From positions 423,979,781 through 424,043,780 of the forward strand of contig NC_085140.1 in assembly GCF_024139115.2 (NCBI RefSeq): DNA of 64,000 nucleotides, read 5' to 3'. This document shows positions 22,366 to 31,108 of this stretch, piece by piece; within the stretch, counting starts at the first letter, position 1, and each line of letters opens with the position of its first letter. Origin of the DNA: Armigeres subalbatus (Eukaryota; Arthropoda; Insecta; Diptera; Culicidae). A program made the position numbers and the translations under genes. Under the pieces are notes generated by a model. That model ran no database searches. It worked only from the letters and a program-made list of their open reading frames with translations, and had not been told where the DNA came from.

Positions 22366-22638
22366 ACAGAAAAAAATAATGAAAAGTAATCAGCGCGTAA
22401 ATAATAAAGACGTGGAGAATTACACTATTTTGGGCGTACATGGACTTTTTTCCAATGGAGTTCCCCCTAAATGCATGCAAATTACATAGCATTATGACAC
22501 TTATTCGTATAAAAAGTGACATAATGCAATACAAACTGCATATATTCAGGTGATAATATCGGTTAAATTTACGCTCTTTTTGGCATTCCCTTTATGTGCA
22601 TTACTTTCGTGTAAATTTCAACAACTTTTTCTATCTGT
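22366..22638. mobile_element. 273-bp MITE in RTE, 4-bp TSD GTAC
   Basis: Starts ACAGAAAAAAATAATG and ends TTTTTCTATCTGT (imperfect terminal inverted repeats). The TSD GTAC is at 22362-22365 and 22639-22642. The empty site is visible in the RTE copy at 44096-44104 (AAAGTACGTACG), which proves both ends. It is AT-rich and non-coding. Confidence 0.92.
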
Positions 22639-22642
22639 GTAC

Positions 22643-23220
22643 GTACGATTTCCAGCCACTATGCGTCTCCGAATTTCTCTGCTGGTGTCATTTTCGGCAG
22701 TCACCAGTGAGCCCAAGTACACAAATTCTTCTACCACCTCGATTTCGTCACCACCGATGTAAACTCGCGATGGGTGGCTCACATTGTCGTCTCTTGAACC
22801 TCTTCCTATCATGTACTTTGTCTTCGACATGTTGATGACTAGTCCGATCCGCTTAGCTTCCCTCTTCAGTCTGATGTAGGCTTCCTCCATCTTCTCAAAG
22901 TTACGTGCCATAATATCTATGTCGTCGGCGAAGCCAAATAGCTGGACGGACTTATTGAAAATTGTACCACTTGTGTTAATCCCTTCTCTTCGTATTACCC
23001 CTTCCAAAGCGATGTTGAATAGCAGACACGAAAGACCATCACCTTGCCGTAACCCTCTGCGGGTTTCAAAGGGACTCGAGAATGCCCGATCCATCGTCGC
23101 TTTGATCAACCGTGTCAGTTTATCCGGAAAAACGTGTTCGTGCATTAGCTGCCATAGCTGGTCCCGATCGATTGTATCATATGCGGCTTTGAAGTCGATG
23201 AATAGATGATGTGTGGGCAC
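22643..23220 (-). pseudogene. RTE reverse transcriptase, interrupted
   Basis: Minus-strand RT core. FIDFKAAYDTIDRDQLW carries the first catalytic Asp, GLRQGDGLSCLLFNIALEG the template-binding block, and FGFADDIDIMARNFEKME the catalytic A-D-D. EFVYLGSLVTAENDTSREIR leads into the thumb region, where a 273-bp MITE breaks the frame at GNRTY. Downstream coding continues at 22361-22163 and, past a SINE, at 21863-21573, ending in the RTE C-terminal motif RRRGAQRARWIDQVEDDLRT. It cannot be functional. Confidence 0.85.
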
Positions 23221-23415
23221 GTTGTATTCGAATTAAATCGTACATGATCCAAATAAGTTGTTGAATTTTATTTGACACGTACTGTACGAAATTTATTTCA
23301 CAAAAGTATGTATTTTCATAGAAATTTGGATTCTATGATCTCCAAAGCTGAATTTTGGCTTCTCACTTTGAGAATAAAGTTTGAATATCGTAGAGTAGGC
23401 CTTGTAGAATGCATA

Positions 23416-24395
23416 AAGGGTGTATTCGATAAAAATGGCACACACATATTTACTCACCAAAATCAAACCGATTATCGGATTTTCTTGAAATTTTCAGGGA
23501 ATGAAAAACTTTTAATGAGTTATGATTTGCAACATTTGTTTTATTTGATTTCATCACCCATTCCGAATGCGCGCACATTCCTTTTCACTCCACCCATCAA
23601 ATTTTGTACAATCGATTTTCCCAGTGTTTTTGTTGTTTTTACCCAAATTTTATTCAACTTCAGCTCTATGTTTGCGAATTTTGTCTTCACAATTGCCCAG
23701 AATTTTTCAATCGGGCGAAGTTCCGGTGAATTTGGTGGGTTTATATATTTTGGACAAATTTAGCTCCGTTAGCTCGGTACCACTGCAACACTTTTCTAGC
23801 GTAGGGGCAGAACGCCAGATCAGGACAAAACAGAGTTGATACTTTGTGTTTTCTTATGAATGGTAAAATATGCTTCTTGAGGCACTCTTCGGTGTAAATC
23901 GTACCGTTGATTGTTCCGGAAGTAGTGAAGGGAGCGCTTACTTCACCACATCCGCAAATCATCTGCCTTCTTTGCAAATTTTGATAACTTCTTTGTTCGG
24001 AAATCGTCCGGAATATCTAGCTTAGACTTGGCAACGAAATTTTTTTCGTTTCATCATCCATCGCGATGCAACACGATTTGGTGAACAACTTCATGTAAAA
24101 TTTCCGGGCGCGAGTTTTTGCAGTGGTGTTTCGCTTTTCATCTCAGTTTGGGGTTTTTTGCATCTTGTAAACATATAATTTTCAGGATTTTCAGCTTTCA
24201 GTCACATGCAAATTTTTTCCCTGGCAATCTGATTCCGACAACATGATCGTAACCACTGTATGTATAACTATGAAACTCTGCAGATGTAAACAATACACTA
24301 TGAATAAGATTTGCTCAAATTTTCAGGTTTTTTACTCAAACGGTTCAAAAGTTACAGATGATTTTCGGTGTGCCATTTTTATCGAATACACCCTT
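23416..24395 (-). mobile_element. IS630-Tc1-mariner element, about 980 bp, DD37E-like
   Basis: Terminal inverted repeats AAGGGTGTATTCGATAAAAA and reverse complement, flanked by TA at 23414-23415 and 24396-24397. It carries a degraded minus-strand transposase. It splits one 173-bp unit of the foldback element and so is younger than it. Confidence 0.92.
23540..24190 (-). pseudogene. Tc1/mariner transposase, DDE domain with frameshift
   Basis: The N-terminal part of the catalytic domain reads TRARKFYMKL then CIAMDDET (first Asp, near 24055). The block GTINGTIYTEECLKKHILPF leads to LFCPDLAFCPYARKVL (second Asp near 23820). At about 23743 a frameshift occurs in KFVQNI. The continuing frame reads NPPNSPELRPIEKFWAIVK, with the catalytic Glu near 23710. 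Spacing from second Asp to Glu is 36 or 37 residues depending on the codon lost at the frameshift, which fits the mosquito ITmD37E group. The stretch near 24000-24060 also needs frame changes. Confidence 0.85.
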
Positions 24396-24589
24396 TATGA
24401 TTTATTGGATTTTATTTGGCACGTATATTTGTTGTGAAAAACGGAATTTATTTCACAAAAGTACGTATTTTCATTGAAATTAGCTTTCACTTCTCTGCAA
24501 AGCTGTATTTTGGCTTCTCACTTCGAAAATAAAGTTTGAATTAAGTAGAATGAGCCTTGCAGAATTAATAGGCCTTTATTTGCTTCGTT

Positions 24590-25455
24590 TTACACAACAA
24601 ATGAACATGCCAAAAAAAATCCAACAACCCACATGCGTTCTCCAATGCCCATTCTACTTAATTCTAACTTCATTCTCAAAGTGAGGAGCCGAAATTCAGC
24701 TTTGCAGAGGAGAGAAAGCAAATTTCTAAGAAAATACGAATTTTTGTGAATTAAATTCCGTTTTTCACAACAAATGAACGTGCCAAATGAAATCCAACAA
24801 TTCACATGCATTCTACAAGGTCCATTCTACTTAATTCAAACTTTATTCTCAAAGTGAGGAGCAGAAATTCAGCTTTGCAGAGCAGAGAAACCAAATTTCT
24901 ATGAAAATACGTACTTTTGTGAATTAAATTCCGTTTTCCACAACAAATGAACGTGCCAAATAAAATTTAACAATCCACATGCATTCTACAAGGCCCATTC
25001 AACTTAATTCAAACTTCATTCTCAAAGTGAGGAGCAGAAATTCAGCTTTTCAGTGGAGAGAAAGCAAATTTTTATGAAAATACGTACTTTTGTGACTTAA
25101 ATTCCGTTTTCCCCAACAAATGAACATGCCAAATGAAATCCAACAGTTCACATGCATTCTACAAGGTCCATTCTACTTAATTCAAACATTATTCTCAAAG
25201 TGAGGAGCCGAAATTCAGCTTTGCAGAGCAGAGAAAACAAATTTCTATGAAAATACGTACTCTTGTGAATTAAATTCCGTTTTTCACAACAAATGAACGT
25301 GCCAAATGAAATCCAACAATTCACAGGTATTCTACAAGGCCCATTCTAAAAAATCTAGCTTTTTTCTCAAAGTGACGAGCCGAAATTTAGCTATGCAGAG
25401 GAGAGAATCCAAATTTCTATGAAAATACGTACTTTTGTGAATGAAAATCCATTTA
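24590..25455. repeat. 173-bp tandem repeat, right arm of the foldback element
   Basis: The GTGAATTAAATTCCG landmark recurs at 24748, 24921, 25094, 25267 and 25440, exactly 173 bp apart. Units also contain AATGAACGTGCCAAATGAAA and CTCAAAGTGAGGAGC. Inverted copies of the same unit lie at 24430-24575 and further left. Confidence 0.95.
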
Positions 25456-26030
25456 GCTTGAGCTTGATTGACTGCTCGTAGTTGCTACTCCATTATGACC
25501 AGATCAGCTGTTCTTGCACAGGGAACCAACAGATATTTGCTTGGGACTAGCACACGTCAGAATGCAAGTCAATGTAGGGAAGGGGAAGGAAATGATGATA
25601 CAATCACTCGCCCACTGCAAGCTGAAGATACCTCTGCACTTGCCACGAGTTTATGCGGAATTTGTTGGAGTTTTTGGGTTAGGTTCGAGAGGCAGAGGTC
25701 CGTCTTGGTTAACGAGCTGCCAATGTGATAGATAGGAGAAAGCAACTGATGGAATTTCTAATTGGATGCAGGGAACGAGCTCTATAATTCATTTCCAATT
25801 CTAGCAGATTACTGTTAGAATACTCAAGTTGAAGGTATAGGAATAGGTATAGGAATAGGTATAGGAATAGTAATGGAAACGGTATGGAAGTCCATTTCAA
25901 GTTCTAGCGATTGCTAGAACATAAGAAATATAGAGAAAGATACAAAGTAGGAGAATGGAACGGACCTGGGATTGAACCCACGACCTCCTGCGTATGAGAC
26001 AGAAGCAGTAGCCATATGGCTACCAAGCCA
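25456..26030 (-). mobile_element. tRNA-derived SINE, mirrored copy in the right arm
   Basis: Reverse-complement copy of the SINE at 20793-21414, with an exact 23-bp TSD (25433-25455 and 26031-26053) containing TGTGAATGAAAATCCATTTA. The tRNA-like head is at 26030-25970 (box B-like GGTTCAATCCC) and the CAAGCT-type tail is at 25456. Relative to the left copy it has an internal deletion of about 75 bp and carries a 12-bp GGTATAGGAATA repeat near 25835-25870. It has no 99-bp array. Confidence 0.88.
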
Positions 26031-26165
26031 TTTTGTGAATGAAAATCCATTTATCTTAAAAACTTGACGTGTTACAGAAAATCTGAATATGTATCTGAAT
26101 TCAGCGTAAAAAATCTCTTGAGTACATTTAAAATGGTTGAAGGAAGCGAAAAAAAAGTTCAATTT

Positions 26166-26349
26166 TGTTGGATAGTGTTATTATATCCCCGGAATGGGCA
26201 AAGACTTTATGGACCATAGCAGGAATTGGCACTCTACAAACTTCCCATTCATACAGCTGCAAAAATAACCGGTACGTTGCTTTGCAATTACTGTCTAATT
26301 TATTAGGGTTTATTGGCTCTTGGCAGTTTATCGCAATCAGAATGTTCCA
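26166..26349. other. No gene seen
   Basis: Short spacer between the foldback arm and the putative gypsy LTR. Confidence 0.35.
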
Positions 26350-26606
26350 CAACCGGTGTATTAATTATTTTGTAGGGTCTACGTTCCTATGATGTTTGGA
26401 CAGGATGGAGTCGTTCTGTCGGACGATAGAATTGACCGTCGAGGTTGGTTGTCTAAATAAAACTAAAACTATATTTACAAAACTCATGTTTAGGAATGTA
26501 TATGTGAATGTATATGTTGTTAGAGTAACGAATTCATTTTTGGATGTAGGAAATATATTTGATGTGTGGTTTATGACGCGTACGCCACAGTACTCCCCCC
26601 ATAGAT

Positions 26607-28061
26607 TCACCAGTATTTGCGAGGGATCTTCACGCGACGACCAGATCGTGTTTGATATGCATCTGGCTCTGTCGTTTCGTCAGCTGGCTGTGCTTGTTGT
26701 CTATCGGTAATTTGCTCATCTGCCTGTGTAAAGGCAGCTTTGAGCCGATCGATGGATATCGTAGTGGACTTGCCATTGACATCCACGATGAAAACTTTCT
26801 TCTTTCGACGGATCACTCGATATGGCCCGTCGTAAGGCTGCGTAAGTGGTGGTTTGATTGCTCCCACTTTTACGAAAACGTGACTGCATGTGGTCAACTG
26901 CTTCTGCAAAAATGTAGATTCTCTCGAATGGTTGCTAGTTGGTGTTGGCCTCAGCTTCGACATCGTAGCTTTCAAGTCGGCGACGAATTCTGGTGTTGGT
27001 GTATTGCTCTCAACAGGAACGAAAAACTCTCCAGGTAGCCGAAGTGTTGTACCATATACTAGCTCTGATGCGGTTGCATGTAGGTTCTCCTTCAACGACG
27101 ATCGTATTCCCAGGAGCACAATAGGAAGTACTTCGCTCTAACGAGAAGTTTCATGGCACATTATTGCTGCTTTGAGTTGGCGGTGTGTATGCTCGATCTG
27201 ACCATTTGCTTGCGGGTGATATGGGGTTGAGCGCAAGTAAGTAATTCCGAGCATTCTCATTAGTGTGCGAAACAATTCGGATTCAAACTGCCTACCGCTG
27301 TCCGTTGTCACATTTGTTGGGACGCCGAATCGTGCGATCCAGCCGTTGATAAAAGCACGTGCTACGGTGAGTGCCGTCATGTTTGGTAGAGGAAAGATCT
27401 CAGGCCATCGGGTGAATTTGTCGATACCAGTAAGACAATACATATTACATTCGGATGGTGGCAGCGGACCGATGAGGTCCATGTGAATGTGCGCAAATCG
27501 AGTATCTCGCGTTGTAATTCGAGATATTGATGCCTTGTTGTGTCGTTGTATTTTCGATTTTTGACAGGGAATACATCGTGAGACGAACTGCTTACAATCA
27601 CGGCGAATAGAAGGCCAGACGAATCGTTCAGAGATGAGCCGAGTGGTGGCACGAATACCGGGGTGCGATACGCTGTGCATCTTTTCCATGATACTACGTC
27701 GAAAATCGTGAGGGACGAAAGGACGGATAGCTTCAGTAGAAATGTCGCAATGTATTGGCGTAGACGCCAATGGAGACTTCAGTAGCTTCAGTTTCACTGT
27801 GGTGTTGGTGGGTGGGGATTCCAAAAAATGCTTCAGTTCGGGATCTTGCTTCTGCAACTCAGCCATGCGGTCATAGTCGATCGCATCGTTGATAGTTATA
27901 GTGTGGATGCGACTTAGCATGTCGGCGACTTTGTTTGCTTCGCCGGATACATGCCGAATGTCTGTGGTGTACTCACTAACGAAGATGAGTCGTCGCTGTT
28001 GTGTTGGGGTAGCCTTCTCCGGTCGTTGATGAAAAGCGGTGGTAAGGGGCTTGTTGTCCAT
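26607..28061 (-). pseudogene. Gypsy integrase and C-terminal tail
   Basis: The RNase H C-terminus is followed by an HHCC zinc domain (HSVSHPGIRATTRLISERF, then CIPCQKSKIQRHNK). The core begins HIHMDLIGPLPPSE (first Asp), then TNVTTDSGRQFESELF (second Asp) and HPQANGQIEHTHRQLKAAI, which keeps a Glu at the D,D-35-E position. A stop and frame change at about 27120-27138 separates the core from the tail (GPYRVIRRKKKVFIVDVNG, an SH3-like/GPY-F module), ending RKYW and stop at 26607. The integrase core itself is uninterrupted. Confidence 0.85.
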
Positions 28062-28403
28062 GTAGACACAAAACTCTCGGGCTTCTAGAGTGTCTCGGAA
28101 ATGCTCTATCGTACGTGCTATATTTTTGTTGGCTCGGGCTCAGCTTGCGAGAAAAGAATGCAAGAGGTTGAGGGCCATCGTTTGTGATCTGCTGTAAGAC
28201 GGCTCCTATGGACGTATTGGAAGCGTCCACATCGAGGGCGAGTTTAGCTTCGGGAGAAGGGTGAGCGAGCAAAGTTGCTAAGTCGTGCTTGCATCGTTCG
28301 AAGGCTTCATTTGAGGTTTCGTTCCACTCGAGGGATGTAGTGTCGTTCCGAATTTTTTCACCGATCATCGCCTGCAAAATCTGTTGGTTATCTGCAGTGT
28401 GAT
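27976..28403 (-). pseudogene. Gypsy RNase H domain, frameshifted
   Basis: Reads LEWNETSNEAFERCKHDLAT then LALDVDASNTSIGAVLQQ (RNase H first Asp) and PLAFFSRKLSPSQQKYSTYD. The frame is lost near 28110-28140 and the domain continues one frame over into PLTTAFHQRPEKATPTQQRR. Upstream it joins RT across the 28414-30032 insertion. Confidence 0.82.
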
Positions 28404-28413
28404 GGGTGAAACG

Positions 28414-30032
28414 GTGTCAGGCCATTTGGCCGAAGGTCATTAGGCCGAATGGCCATTAGGCCGAACGGTCATTAGGCCGAATGGCCATTAGGCCGAACGG
28501 TCATTAGGCCGAATTTGCAAAAAGAAGCAAAAAGAGAAAAATGAGAAGTTCTTTCTTCACCTTACCACTTCTTTCTTCCCCCTTTTTGTATCTACCTTAT
28601 TCCTTCTTCTTTCTTCTTTCTTCTTTCTTCTTTCTTCTTTCTTCTTTCTTCTTTCTTCCTTCTTCCTTCTTGCTTCTTCCTTCTTCTTTTTCCTTCTTCC
28701 TTCTTCCTTCTTCCTTCTTCCTCCTTCCTTCTTATTTCTTCTTTCTTCCTTTTTCCTTCTTCCTTCTTTCTTCTTCCTTCTTCCTTCTTCATTCTTCCTT
28801 CTGCCTTCTTCCTTCTTCTTTCTTCCTTCTTCCTTTTTCATTCTTCATTCTTCTTTCTTCCTTCTTCCTTCTTCATTCTTCCTTCTTCCTTCTTTCTACT
28901 TCCTTCTTCCTTCTTCCTTCTTCCTTCTTCCTTCTTCCTTCTTCCTTCTTCCTTCTTCCTTCTTCCTTCTTCCTTCTTCCTTCTTCCTTCTTCCTTCTTC
29001 CTTCTTCCTTCTTCCTTCTTCCTTCTTCTTCCTTCCTTCTTCCTTCTTCCTTCTTCCTTCTTCCTTCTTCCTTCTTCCTTCTTCCTTCTTCCTTCTTCCT
29101 TCTTCCTTCTTGCTTCTTCCTTCTTCCTTCTTCCTTCTTCCTTCTTCCTTCTTCCTTCTTCCTTCTTCTTTCTTCCTTCTTCCTTCTTCCTTCTTCCTTC
29201 TTCCTTCTTCCTTCTTCTTTCTTCCTTCTTCCTTCTTCCTTCTTGCTTCTTCCTTCTTCTTTTTCCTTCTTCCTTCTTCCTCCTTCCTTCTTATTTCTTC
29301 TTTCTTCCTTTTTCCTTCTTCCTTCTTTCTTCTTCCTTCTTCATTCTTCCTTCTGCCTTCTTCCTTCTTCCTTCTTCCTTTTTCATTCTTCATTCTTCCT
29401 TCTTCCTTCTTCCTTCTTCCTTCTTCCTTCTTCCTTCTTCCTTCTTCCTTCTTCCTTCTTCATTCTTCATTCTTCCTTCTTCCTTCTCCCTTCTTCCTTC
29501 TTCCTTCTTCCTTCTTCCTTCTTCCTTCTTCCTTCTTCCTTCTTTCTTCTTCTGATTTCTTCAATTTTTCTCCCGTCTTCCTTCTTTCTTCTGTCTTCTG
29601 TCTTCTTCCTTCTTCCTTCTTCCTTCTTCCTTCTTCCTTCTTCCTTCTTCCTTCTTCCTTCTTCCTTCTTCCTTATTCCTTATTCCTTATTCTTTCTTCC
29701 TTCTTCCTTCTTTCTTCTTCCCTTTCTTCTTCCTTCTTCCTTCTTCTTCCTTCCTTTTTCCTTCTTACTTCTTACTTCTTCCTTCTTACTCCTTCCTCCT
29801 TTTTCCTTTTTTCTTCTTCCTTCCATCTGCCTCCTTTTTTTCCTCTTCCGTTCTACTTCTTCCTCACTTCGCACTAGTCACTTCTCACTCCCCAGTACTC
29901 ATTCGGCCTAATGGCCATTCGGCCTAATGACCGTTCGGCCTAATGACCATTCGGCCTAATGACCATTCGGCCTAATGGCCTTCGGCCTAATGACCTTCGG
30001 CCTAACGGCCTTCGGCCTAATGACCCAGCATC
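28414..30032. mobile_element. Foldback-like DNA element with 16-bp-repeat termini
   Basis: Inserted into gypsy RT with a 10-bp direct repeat, GGGTGAAACG (28404-28413 and 30033-30042). The left end (about 28420-28515) has some five copies of a 16-bp unit GGCCGAAYGGYCATTA; the right end (about 29898-30025) has about eight copies in inverted orientation. Between them is a polypyrimidine core. No transposase. Termini made of short tandem repeats with a 9-10-bp TSD recall Drosophila FB or Mutator-like foldback elements; the class is inferred. Confidence 0.8.
28541..29880. repeat. 1.3-kb polypyrimidine microsatellite, TTCCTTC-type
   Basis: Plus strand is almost wholly C/T, mainly the 7-bp unit TTCCTTC with TTCTTTC variants. 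Period 7 leaves frames open (LLPSSFF on plus, EEGRRKK on minus); these are not genes. Variant landmarks (TTGCTTC, then TTATTTC, then CTGCCTTC) recur near 28671 and 29244, 573 bp apart, which shows a segmental duplication within the tract. Confidence 0.97.
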
Positions 30033-30042
30033 GGGTGAAACG

Positions 30043-30490
30043 ACGGTAGAAGCTGCTTGGAGTTTGTTGGCTTCGGGACATCCAGGATGGCTTGCACTTT
30101 GCTGAGCTTCGGCTTAATTCCGTCGGATGTAACTTGGTGGCCAAGGAAATCGACGGATCGCTGAGCCATTTGACATTTAACGGGATTTATGACGAGACCA
30201 TGCTGTCTCAATCGTTCGAACACTGCATGTAGGTGCTGTTTTACTGTTCTTCGTCATCCGATGCTATACATCAATCGTCGATGTATGGGTAGACAAAATC
30301 CAAGTCGCCTAAAATGACATGTAGGAGTCTCTGCGAAGTTTGACCTGCATTGCGCTGCCCGAAGGTTGTATACTTGAACTCAAAGAGTCCAAATGGGGTT
30401 GTGATAGCCGTTGGGTCGTCTTCGGGGGCTACTGGTATTTGGTGGTATGCGCGTTGTAAGTCGATATATGAAAATATACGCTTACCGTGT
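30043..30490 (-). pseudogene. Gypsy reverse transcriptase fragment
   Basis: Reads [35 protein letters not shown] and VYPYIDD followed by a stop (the catalytic Y-I-D-D is retained, near 30275), then INPVKCQMAQRSVDFLGHQV and DVPKPTNSKQL. Compared with the family, the block between SKQL and FYRRF (usually LRSFLG-like) is deleted beside the insertion site. The 5' end stops at about 30490 where other sequence and an RTE fragment begin. Confidence 0.85.
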
Positions 30491-30529
30491 ACTTAATATA
30501 CTTTAAAAATCTTGAATATGTGGCCCGGA

Positions 30530-31108
30530 AAATTGTGCTAGAAGGTGTCATGCGGAGAGCCGGGTGTAACAGCCGGGGTACGATTTTCAACAGATCCAGT
30601 CAATTCATTTGCTTCGCGGATGACATGGACATTGTCGGCCGAACATTTGCAAAGGTGGCAGAACTGTACACCCGCCTGAAACGTGAAGCAACAAAAGTTG
30701 GACTGGTGGTGAATGCGTCAAAGACAAAGTACATGCTTGTGGGCGGAACCGAGCGCGACAGGGTCCGCCTGGGAAGCAGTGTTACGATAGACGGGGATAC
30801 CTTCGAGGTGGTCGAGGAATTCGTCTACCTCGGATCCTTGCTAACGGCTGACAACAACGTTAGTCGTGAAATACGAAGGCGCATCATCTGTGGAAGTCGG
30901 GCCTACTACGGGCTCCAGAAGAAACTGCGGTCGAAAAAGATTCGCCACCGCACCAAATGTGTCATGTACAAGACGCTAATAAGACCGGTTGTTCTCTACG
31001 GACATGAAACATGGACAATGCTCGAGGAGGACTTGCAAGCACTCGGAGTATTCGAGAGACGGGTGCTTAGGACCATCTTTGGCGGTGTGCAAGAAGACGG
31101 TATGTGGC
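30530..31108 (+). pseudogene. RTE reverse transcriptase fragment
   Basis: Very similar to 51515-52095. It contains VLEGVMRRAGCNSRGTIFNR, FICFADDMDIVGRTFAKVAE (catalytic A-D-D), EFVYLGSLLTADNNVSREIR and TLIRPVVLYGHETWTMLEED, ending abruptly after FGGVQEDGMWH. It is truncated at both ends. It lacks the one-base deletion present at 51778 in the other copy and so marks that copy's lesion. Confidence 0.9.

Larger units (their letters stand above)
21560..23229 (-). mobile_element. RTE LINE, 5'-truncated, nested in the foldback element
   Basis: Bounded by an exact 12-bp TSD, GAATTAAATCGT, at 21548-21559 and 23230-23241. The 3' end is on the left, with an AATAAT-type tail. It encodes RT from THHLFIDFKAAYD through GFADDIDIMA and the C-terminal domain, and is itself interrupted by a SINE (21868-22162) and a MITE (22366-22638). 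The RT also lacks a stretch between KATMDRAF and SSPFETRRGLRQGDG present in sister copies. Confidence 0.88.
20150..26165. mobile_element. Composite foldback element with 173-bp internal units
   Basis: Outer arms at about 20150-20267 and 26031-26160 are inverted copies (shared landmarks CTTCAACCATTTT, TGTAACACGTC, ATTCACAAAA). Inside them lies a 173-bp unit in one orientation on the left (pieces at 21415-21559 + 23230-23285, 23286-23415 + 24396-24430, and 24430-24575), then inverted on the right (24590-25455, about five copies). The same tRNA-like SINE sits at the arm/unit junction on both sides in mirrored orientation. Later insertions within are an RTE (21560-23229) and a mariner element (23416-24395). 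Outer ends are approximate and no TSD was found. Confidence 0.75.
26350..28403 (-). mobile_element. Ty3/gypsy retrotransposon, 3' half
   Basis: Minus-strand pol: RNase H (28377 to 27950), integrase (27900-27138) and C-terminal extension (27119-26607). A purine tract ATGGGGGGAGTA on the minus strand near 26605-26595, followed by TGTGGCGTACGCG, may be the polypurine tract and 3' LTR start. The LTR would extend left to about 26350, but its end and TSD are not resolved. The 5' part of pol continues at 30043-30490 beyond a DNA-element insertion. gag, protease and the 5' LTR are absent. Confidence 0.82.

Noticed and set aside
28541..29911. Open frame of 456 codons, Ser/Phe/Leu-rich
   Set aside because: Period-7 polypyrimidine microsatellite inside a mobile element. 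The other strand is equally open (Arg/Lys/Glu-rich).
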